64,000 bases of DNA from Sipunculus nudus. Taxonomy: Eukaryota; Annelida; Sipuncula; Golfingiida; Sipunculidae. The position numbers and the translations under genes are program-made. The number at the start of each line of letters is the position of its first letter. Within the stretch, counting starts at the first letter, position 1. The notes beneath the pieces are model-generated. The model saw nothing but the letters and a program-made list of their open reading frames with translations. It was not told the origin of the DNA and did not search any database. The stretch is from NCBI GenBank assembly GCA_026874595.1, contig CM049322.1:43708840-43772839 (forward strand), given 5' to 3'. Positions 57,509 through 64,000 of the stretch are shown here, in pieces.

Positions 57509-57757
57509 GGTGACATTTAAAAGAAATCAACTATTATTAGTACGGAATTACCTTCTTTTATTTCTAAGGATAAATGGCTCACTATCTCTTAGCTGCGGTA
57601 TGCCGCCCAGATGACAGTTACCAGACCCACATGAGCTATAGCTGCTGGATGCCGCCAAGGCCCCGAATGGGTCTCCCTAGAAATAATGCCACGCCAGCAT
57701 CCCACTAATAATAAGGAGCAAAGCCCCTGGTTGATAATAAGAAAATAATAAAGAGTA
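57509..57757 (-). other. Element B spacer between the SGNH ORF and gag
   Basis: About 250 bases with no recognisable coding content. Its gag-proximal 120 bases are duplicated at 53637-53757. Confidence 0.6.
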
Positions 57758-58594
57758 TTACTGCCTCTTAAAATCCCACTCCCGCTCTTCCTCAGAACTA
57801 GAATCATTCATTGCTCTTAATTGGCAAGCACGGGTGAGTTTATTAAAGATCTTTCGCTTTAACACCTCCCCTGGATGTACCCCATCCCTCAACAATGAGA
57901 AATTAACCTTTCTGACTACCTTCTTATAGGACTTCCCTGGCTTGCCTCTTTTCTTGATGGAAGTGCGTGTTATGTCTTTAATGGAATTGACAAATATAAA
58001 ACCGGACTGACGGGCTTGAGAGGTAATGAAATGATTGATAGTGAGTATATCAGAATCTAGAGCTTTTTGCTGGACATCAAATTGAGCATCAGTAGAATTT
58101 AGTAAACGAAGCTTTCCAGTTTGGACATTATATTGACAGGCAGACTTAATATTGACAGGAAGAATGGTGTTCCAAATGATAAAATGGCCATGTTGTTTGA
58201 CATAAGAATTAATATCACTAACAAGATTCTGTACACGTGTAAGTCTATGAGGGTCAGAATTGTATATAATTTCTATGCCATGGGGAGTAGTTTTCTTGGT
58301 GGTGAAATCACAAATACCAGCAGAAAAAATAATAGTAAATTCCGTTTTTGTATTAGAATGTGTACGACCCCGAAGTTCATGAAACAAAGAATTCAAAGTA
58401 GCCCCGCCCCGACACACTTCAACAACGGAATCCTGAGGCGAGAGCCGTGCATTTGCCCGAAAGTAGTCGGCTAATCCCCTCCCCCCAGAATCAGAGAGGA
58501 ACAGAAAGGTGGACATGGAGGGACAAGAAAACAACCAGAAAGCAGAGAGAACGACAAAAAACACCCGAAGACAGGCCAAAAAGGAATCAAACAT
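57758..58594 (-). CDS. Element B ORF0: SGNH/GDSL-hydrolase-like protein upstream of gag
   Basis: 278 codons, open. A likely true start is M27 (58516), because the preceding residues are a hydrophobic leader in an atypical context; if the first Met is used, that stretch could be a membrane or signal segment. Block I is LFLSDSGGRGL with the nucleophile candidate S36. The block II glycine lies in CRGGATLNSL (G64). FTIIFSAGICDFT occupies the block III position, with Cys95 where the family usually has Asn (GxND). Block V is LLRDGVHPGE (D237, H240). The pattern fits the SGNH hydrolase fold. The domain is known in ORF1 of CR1-like LINEs but is not part of ordinary gypsy elements. The role is unknown and the Asn replacement makes activity uncertain. 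It sits between the primer-binding site and gag, so it belongs to the element. Confidence 0.7.
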   Translation of the reverse strand: MFDSFLACLRVFFVVLSAFWLFSCPSMSTFLFLSDSGGRGLADYFRANARLSPQDSVVEVCRGGATLNSLFHELRGRTHSNTKTEFTIIFSAGICDFTTKKTTPHGIEIIYNSDPHRLTRVQNLVSDINSYVKQHGHFIIWNTILPVNIKSACQYNVQTGKLRLLNSTDAQFDVQQKALDSDILTINHFITSQARQSGFIFVNSIKDITRTSIKKRGKPGKSYKKVVRKVNFSLLRDGVHPGEVLKRKIFNKLTRACQLRAMNDSSSEEEREWDFKRQ

Positions 58595-58765
58595 GAAAAG
58601 AGAGGAAAAACACTTAGCTGCGTGCAGCGACCACGAAAAACAACAGAAAAAGGAAGTAACGAGAAACAGAGCATGACGGGAAAAAACTGGAATCCACAGG
58701 TGTTACCTCAAAAGCACATGGCAGCTCCAAGTGAGTCGGCAGCCGGCGACATTGGGCGCCATTCA
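58595..58765 (-). other. Element B leader with tRNA-Lys-like primer-binding site
   Basis: The complement of 58744-58761 reads TGGCGCCCAATGTCGCCG, four bases from the 5' LTR. The first ten bases equal the primer-binding site used with tRNA-Lys in several retroviruses (TGGCGCCCAACG...), with a mismatch at position 11. Confidence 0.7.
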
Positions 58766-59085
58766 TGTAGTGGTGTTCTTATTCCAACTGATAATGAACT
58801 CCAGCATCGGTTTATTGATGTTTTATTCGCCCCGGCTCGAGAACCAACTGACTAACATGTCCACGAAAACTTGGGACATTAACTACGCACATGCGCACTA
58901 GCTATAACAATAAACAAAAGAACATGTAACATTTAAGCCGCTGTTAACCCTGCTCGACCAGTTTCGATGAATACAGTCCTACCACTACCCTGCCGGTAGA
59001 TGTCGCCATCAGCACAACACGAAATAATTTACCGGTTTACATGTTAATACTGCTAGAGTCACAAGATGTCGCCACAAATCATTAA
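58766..59085 (-). mobile_element. Element B 5' LTR, intact, 320 bp
   Basis: TGTAGTGGTG...AATCATTAA on the plus strand. One C of the terminal TACA appears lost relative to the other LTR (ATTACA). It retains the uninterrupted array A target site GCTGTTAACCCTGCTCG. Confidence 0.9.
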
Positions 59086-59407
59086 AAGTTCACTAGTGTA
59101 ATAACATATGAAATACAAACTGATGCTTTTTTGGGGAGACAGAGTATGAATTGTGTGGGGTTTTTTTTCGGAAATTACATTTGTTTGGAATAATCTCAAC
59201 AAATCTAGAAAAATTTTCCGCCTGCAATATCAACCACTATTGTAATATAAAATTATTACAATAGTGGTTGCATTTGCAACCACTATTGTTATAATTATTA
59301 CAATAGTGACCGTTATTACAATAGTGGTTGGCAAATACTACCCCTTACCAACCACTATTGTAATAATTATTACAATAGTGAACGTTATTACAATAGTGGT
59401 TGCAACA
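59086..59407 (-). mobile_element. Fold-back element, right arm (outer terminus)
   Basis: Starts with the second AAGTT of element B. It is the reverse complement of about 4130-3926, including AAAATTTTCCGCCTGCAATATC and the terminal ACAATAGTGGTTGCAACA. It has two additional hairpin modules (ACCACTATTGTAATAA and its complement) that the left terminus lacks. Confidence 0.85.
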
Positions 59408-59413
59408 GAGCCC
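59408..59413. repeat. Target-site duplication of the fold-back element (right, GAGCCC)
   Basis: Equal to 3920-3925. Confidence 0.65.
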
Positions 59414-59424
59414 CCATATCACAA

Positions 59425-59597
59425 CAACGGGCCCGTGGCAACCGCGACCGTTCAGCAGATGACACACTCATCGCCCAGCATGGACTTAGATAATAGCCCG
59501 TAATTAATTTTGGCGTATCACGACCACTGGCCCGTGGCGACAGCGGAACGTTGTGCAGGTGACACGCTCATGGCCAAGATTGAACTTAGATTAATTA
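59425..59597 (+). repeat. Two diverged ~95-bp direct repeats, element C remnant
   Basis: GCCCGTGGCAACCGCGACCG... and GCCCGTGGCGACAGCGGAACG... are each followed by GACAC(A/G)CTCAT and a (T/A)GAACTTAGAT-like end. They fill the space between the fold-back right end and the recognisable part of the right LTR. Confidence 0.6.
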
Positions 59598-59820
59598 GCC
59601 ACTGGCCCACGTCTGGTCAGCACTAGGTTTAGTCATTTAGTCATAATCGACATAAGGCGAAGTTCAGTGGCCTGCCGAGACCCTTCTAGCATCCTGTTTA
59701 TCACGTTTAACTATAAGACTAGCAGTATATATATATCAAGAACACATATTTCGGCAATTTGGTAATTTAAACCTAAAATTCTGTGTTGTTTTCTATTATC
59801 TGTGGGGGAACAACCATACA
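59598..59820 (+). mobile_element. Element C, right LTR, 5'-truncated
   Basis: Direct-repeat match to 2256-2488 (CCCACGTCTGGTCAGCACTAG through TTCTATTATCTGTGGG), ending ACCATACA. The first 150 bases of the left LTR have no counterpart here. It is followed by GTGT, the duplicated target. Confidence 0.7.
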
Positions 59821-59824
59821 GTGT

Positions 59825-61436
59825 AGCCCATATACACTATGGATGCGTTTTGGCGAGCTGTTTGGTTGGTTGTGAACATAAGGTGTTTGCTTAATTGCAC
59901 TTAAACGCTTCTTTGTCAAAAACAAAACGTCTTCTCTGAAATGAAGAAATCATTGTCAACATTTGTCGCGTTTATAAAAATATGCGGGTGGGTTTTTTTT
60001 TTAATTAAACATGCTGGTTAACGGATGTTAAAACCCACACTGAAATGGTTTATCAGAATATCCCTAGTAAGCTTGTTGGGGTTTTATGTTCTTTAAAGCG
60101 ACTATGTTTGAACCCGTTTACACTCAATGCCCAAGTACACTTATGATGTATAGGCCCCGGAACTTTTATTTTGTATAAAGGCCTTATAAACCATCTTCAA
60201 TCTGTGCAAAACAACTCTCAAGACCGTGCTCGGTTAAGCTTGGTCCGACCACTGGTTCAACCAAAGCCCTGAACCGGAATTCCAAAACGCGTTTTGTCGT
60301 AGCCAAACGTACAACCAAACTTTGGTCAGAGCACAAAACACGCCCTATGGTGTACGTTTATTATTTTCTGCTATCTGCCAGGAAACGGCAGCGGGAATCG
60401 CTAGATACCCTTTTTTCGGCCAGGGTTATTTCCACAAACATATGATCACATTGCTTTTTGGCCCTCCAAAATGATAGATGAATTGTTGATCAAAGTCACG
60501 ATGCTGTTTTTCAGCACACATCCAAACACGGCACTGACTGAAAAAAAAAACAATGTCCCTCGCTTCTTGATAGGTTAAAATGTATATCAAGAGGATTTGT
60601 ATTAAGTGTCATAGGATAAGGATGTGCAAGGTGTATGGATCTATCGATCCTTTTGAAATTGTCTATGTTTCCATCAAACCGCAGTATTATTTCTCATCTG
60701 ATTTTCAGTGAGAACAATCCATAATTTCGTAAGATAATACTATGGCTATATTAAGTTACATTTAATAAAGACAAGTAAACGAATGGAGTATGTGCATGCA
60801 ATATAACGGACCACGTCACGTTTCTAGATAAGCAACTGGCCTGAGAGCGCAGGTCCAACACTAGAGTAGTCCTTATGAACTCCTGAGCTAGTAACCGTTT
60901 ATTTCGGACTGATAGGGTATATATATTTATACATATCGAGCGACTCTGGTAAGTTACAGGAGAAACCCCGACCATCGTAAACATTGATCTTTGCAATTTT
61001 GTAGGCAAATTCTTTTGGAATTATTCACAAGTGAGTTGGGAAACTATCTGATTCTGTGCCTGACATGACATATTTGATTTTAGGCAGATTGATATAATGC
61101 AATATAAATACATGTTACTCCTTATGCTTCGTCTCCGTCTCTTTCTACCTGTTTCTCTTTCTTTTCTGTTTATATCGTAAGTTATTCACTCTTTTCTCTA
61201 TCTATTTTTTCTGTCTATTTATTTATTTATTGCTTTTTCATTTACGTTCTCTTATTTTTTTTCTTATACCTATTTCTCTTTTCATATCCTTTCTTTATAT
61301 CTCCCTGTATCTTTCTGTCTCCGCCTTTCTTTCTCTGCTCCCTCCCTTTCTCTCTCTTTTTCTTTACTTTCTATGGCTTTCGGTATGTTTCTGTTACTTG
61401 CATTACAATCTAAGAAAGAAAGGTTTTTGATTATTT
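59825..61436. other. Intron sequence, no gene seen
   Basis: AT-rich host intron outside all insertions. It includes a pyrimidine-rich stretch at 61120-61380 (CTTTCT/TCTCTT runs). Short open frames lack any domain. Confidence 0.6.
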
Positions 61437-61505
61437 TTTAGAACCCGACTGGTTCTGGATAGAACCATGGTTCTTTCTGAACTCTCAGGAAAAGGTTCCC
61501 GCAGT
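61437..61505. repeat. GAACC/GGTTC palindromic cluster (left)
   Basis: AGAACC and GGTTC alternate (GAACCCGACTGGTTCTGG, TAGAACCATGGTTCTTTC). The style matches the cluster at 62455, so both may be ends of one small non-autonomous element. The ends do not match closely enough to be sure. Confidence 0.4.
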
Positions 61506-62454
61506 ATATGAGAGGAGGAAACACAGTATATCAGGCAAGATTGGTGTTTATATATAATTTCACTTGAAGAACGTCGAAGTTATATGTCTGGAGATTAACT
61601 GTCCAGCGAATTAGTCTCTGTCTGCAAACAGATTTACGTTCAATTAATCTAAACGTGTACAAAGTCCAATGATAAAGTAATTAAGTCCAGCAAAGTAATT
61701 AAACTTTATAGTAACATTAGTTACGTAGAATTACAAACATTTCCAGCATTTGTAAAAGAAAAGTCATCAAACAAAAGTGTAAATCAGCTTGAGTGACCGA
61801 AACTGAACAAGCTTGACGATTATACATGGAATACATTCAAAACAACCTGTATACAATGTTTATAATTCTCTATCCTATGTCATTTCTTTAGATTGTTCGA
61901 CAAATCATTTATTATACATAAGGCGAAAGAACACAAGCCTAACTATTTTACGTCAAGTCATTAAATGGTACAGATCTGAGCGCTGTTTTGAAAACTAACA
62001 GGGATTTTCGACTTTTCGTTTTTGATTGAAGAATTGTTTACACAGAAACCATACATTTGCCTTGGGACCGGAATACGTTTGAATCGCTCACCAAGGTGTA
62101 TCAGCTGTAAGGGCCATACAAACATCGTAAAAGACACTTGTTGCATCACCTGTTGTGTATTGCTTATATATTGCTGCCACTTCATATATTCTATTTTGTA
62201 AAGCAGACGAGTGTCCTTTTTATAATACAGAATTACTGCAAAAGAGGACCTGGACTCACAAGAATGATCAATACAATTCAATAAAAAAATGTGATTTTCA
62301 GCTATGAACCATGCAGTTACCCTCCTTCTTTGAGAAATGCTTTTATATTTTTTTTGCATATATGTCAAAACTCTGTCAAATATGTAGGGACATGACGAAA
62401 TTAATTTCTCCTAAACGTTTAATAGGACATCCTAGACTATTTCTGAAATAAAAC
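61506..62454. other. No gene seen between the two GAACC clusters
   Basis: AT-rich with no recognisable coding sequence. Confidence 0.5.
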
Positions 62455-62725
62455 TGCATTGAAGGTTCTATTAAGAACCCTAGATATGGATTCCACAAAG
62501 AACCTATTAGCTTCCCCACTCAGTCCATCGTGAAGAACCTTATAGGCTTCTTCTTAGGCCTCTGAAGAGGTTCTCCATGGAACCTTTTAGTTAAAATAAA
62601 AGAACCTTCCGGAGGTTCCAAAAAGAACCCCGCTTGAAGATTCCAGCTGGAACCTTAATTTGTTCCCCATTCAGTCCACTCTGAAGAACCCTTCTTGGTT
62701 CTAGTTGGAACCCTTTTTCCTTAGA
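62455..62725. repeat. GAACC/GGTTC-rich repeat block with ~150-bp direct repeat
   Basis: More than ten AAGAACC/GGTTCT-type words in 270 bases. CACTCAGTCCATCGTGAAGAACC (start about 62517) and CATTCAGTCCACTCTGAAGAACC (start about 62668) form a direct repeat with a spacing of about 150. A dispersed MITE-like repeat, family unknown. Confidence 0.6.
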
Positions 62726-62762
62726 GTATATCTATTTCTGTATATCCATATTTCTCTACACT

Positions 62763-62810
<48 letters not shown>
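62763..62810. repeat. (CT)n microsatellite beside the splice donor
   Basis: About 48 bases of CT; on the gene strand (GA)n starts eight bases inside the intron. Confidence 0.95.
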
Positions 62811-62818
<8 letters not shown>

Positions 62819-63110
62819 CTGGTATTTGAATCCCCGGGACGTGGCAGATTTTAAGCAGACACAGCACGTCAGAGTACTTTTTCTCGGGTAGTGGTATATC
62901 TCCAGAATCTCCTTCTTTAAAATCACCCTTGAACATTGCCTTAAACACTGGCGACCAGATACTGAGAATAACCCTACTTGCGTAGATTTGTTTTCCCTCC
63001 ACCATAAACGTGACGTCACTTTCATCCCATTTTTTGGACAAATCTGGCACCTCCTTTTCAATCAGTAGACTTTCAGCTACAGGTTTTCCTAAACCCGATG
63101 ATACTTCCAT
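62819..63110 (-). CDS. BTB/POZ-domain protein, BTB exon
   Basis: Encodes 97 codons plus one base, from the Met at 63110 to the CAG|GT donor. WDESDVTFMVEGKQIYASR and VILSIWSPVFKAMFKGDFKE are the hallmark BTB blocks (D..F.V......H/Y...L...S..F..MF...F.E). They are followed by IPLPEKKYSDVLCLLK and IQIP at the exon end. BTB domains dimerise and bind partners such as Cul3. Exon 2 (614-1143) continues with EKITDLLSLAREYQ in phase. An AG acceptor (AATAG at 63119-63118) lies seven bases upstream of the Met, so the frame may extend into an upstream exon. Confidence 0.9.
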
Positions 63111-63117
63111 CTCAAAC

Positions 63118-63267
63118 CTATTAAAATAAAGATAAAGCAGCTTAAGGAACTTGAAAAAAAATCCTACAAAAAGAAAAAAGAAAAAAATTCATTTGTCTCC
63201 AAATTAATTTTATCTGTTTGTTTTATCGTCATTCATAATCTATATAATTAATACGCAGTTGGTTTAC
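63118..63267 (-). other. Candidate short intron upstream of the BTB exon
   Basis: CAG|GTAAAC donor at 63267-63266 and TTTATTTTAATAG acceptor ending at 63118, 150 bases, AT-rich. Splicing would keep an open frame into the BTB exon. Confidence 0.45.
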
Positions 63268-63350
63268 CTGCTTCCCCTCTGATTTGACTCTCCAAATTCT
63301 GCACACGTATCGTTTGTGTTCTCTTCTACGACAGGTTTGTTTATTTGGCG
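63268..63350 (-). CDS. Candidate upstream exon of the BTB gene (5' end not resolved)
   Basis: Joined at 63268 to the BTB exon, the frame is open for about 27 codons (NKPVVEENTNDTCAEFGES, then NQRGSRFEM) before an in-frame TAA near 63353. There is no Met, so it would need a further exon or would be 5' UTR. Confidence 0.35.
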
Positions 63351-64000
63351 GGATTATTTCAAATTAAGCTGTATAATTAACATTTTTAATATTTCCCCAC
63401 TAGGCTTCCCTATTTATTTTGTGTTTTAAGGTCCTTCATGCATATCACGCTTTTTCAGGAGGCGCCTTGGGGATTTTCTTGCATTTCGAGCTCATTGGCC
63501 TGTAAAGACATGTCCTGCCGGACAATATGCGCTCAAGTGGGTAACCTGTAATCCCGATTTATCCCCATTTTCAATCAAAAGCCTGTAAAGGAATTTGAGT
63601 CTTTCAAATAGAAGTAACGATTTTAAATTCAAGAGCGGAAAACGTGTCTACATAAATCTGCTTTCATCATGAAGCTCTTTTCCGTTGAGTGGACACAAGG
63701 AGCTGAGATCCTTCACACGACCACCATTTCATGGGTTTACAGGTATGTTGATTTCTATACATTCAGAAGCATCGTTCCATTATAACCACAGTTATAATAG
63801 TTTGGTCGATTTATAGTTGGTTTGAAAAAAAAAGAATTTTTCAAAAGGAAGCCTTTCAACCTAAATACTATTCGGGGGTGGGGGATTGACACATTTCTTA
63901 GGATCTCTAATCTCCAAGGACTTAGAAACATGTGACCAGTGCATCGATCTGTAAATGGATAGGGATTCCATTACAAAATAGATTCTGTGGTTGGAGCCTA
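63351..64000. other. No gene seen, upstream side of the BTB gene
   Basis: Mixed-composition sequence. It may hold the promoter or another intron of the BTB gene, but no TATA box or exon can be supported. Confidence 0.4.

Larger units (their letters stand above)
1144..62818 (-). other. 61.7-kb intron of the BTB gene
   Basis: The donor GT is at 62818-62817 (context CAG|GTACAG) and the acceptor AG at 1145-1144 (context TTTCTATTTCCACAG). Both exons agree in phase (phase 1, Gly codon G|GA), and the joined reading frame continues the BTB fold naturally. Almost all of the length is nested mobile DNA. Removing everything between the outermost target-site duplications leaves about 4 kb. Inferred from sequence only; no transcript evidence. 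Confidence 0.75.

Noticed and set aside
57758-58594. Reading element B ORF0 as a host gene or an env gene
   Set aside because: It lies inside the LTR pair, between the primer-binding site and gag, in element orientation. It has no env features such as a fusion peptide or C-terminal membrane anchor.
1-64000. tRNA, rRNA or SINE genes
   Set aside because: No cloverleaf with A/B boxes or rRNA sequence was recognised on either strand. Isolated GATTCGAACC-like words lack the rest of a tRNA.

Overview
The window reads as nuclear DNA of an invertebrate, most likely a bivalve or other mollusc. It is AT-rich, has long (TA)n and (GA)n microsatellites, and contains one host gene of a BTB type that is common and expanded in bivalves. 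The rest is LTR retrotransposons, an L1/Tx1-like LINE and a large inverted-repeat (fold-back) element. There are no bacterial features, no rRNA or tRNA gene, and no CRISPR. The organism call is an inference from gene style; species cannot be read from the sequence.

Only one host gene is evident. It is a BTB/POZ-domain gene on the minus strand that spans the window. The BTB exon is at 62819-63110 and the terminal exon at 614-1143. The donor (CAG|GTACAG) and acceptor (TTCCACAG|GA) match in phase, splitting a Gly codon G|GA, so nearly the whole window is one intron of about 61.7 kb. A further 5' exon ending at 63268 is possible.

The intron grew by insertions nested five deep, each with a target-site duplication (TSD) readable in the sequence. 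(1) Element C is an LTR element with no coding sequence left, 2102-59820, TSD GTGT. (2) Inside it is a fold-back element, 3926-59407, TSD GAGCCC. Its left arm is a satellite-like array of about sixteen 249-bp monomers, and its right arm is short. (3) In the fold-back loop lies a decayed L1/Tx1-like LINE, 9133-16389, TSD AGCCTTTGTT. (4) In the right arm lies element B, a Ty3/gypsy retrotransposon, 21320-59085, TSD AAGTT. (5) In the 3' LTR of element B lies array A, 21499-47679, TSD AACCC. Array A is four head-to-tail copies of another Ty3/gypsy element sharing five LTRs.

Array A copies are near-identical, with a period of about 6.27 kb. They encode Gag-zinc knuckle-protease, then one in-frame UAA, then integrase-reverse transcriptase-RNase H. 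Integrase lies before RT, the Copia-like order known from Gmr1-type gypsy elements, and the Gag carries a SCAN-like region. Only unit 1 keeps both reading frames open; units 2-4 carry frameshifts or a stop in pol.

Element B has the standard gypsy order (Gag, PR, RT, RNase H, IN) with two extras: a C4HC3 PHD finger between RNase H and integrase, and an SGNH/GDSL-hydrolase-like ORF upstream of gag. It is dead. It carries stops, frameshifts, catalytic substitutions and an internal 4-kb tandem duplication.
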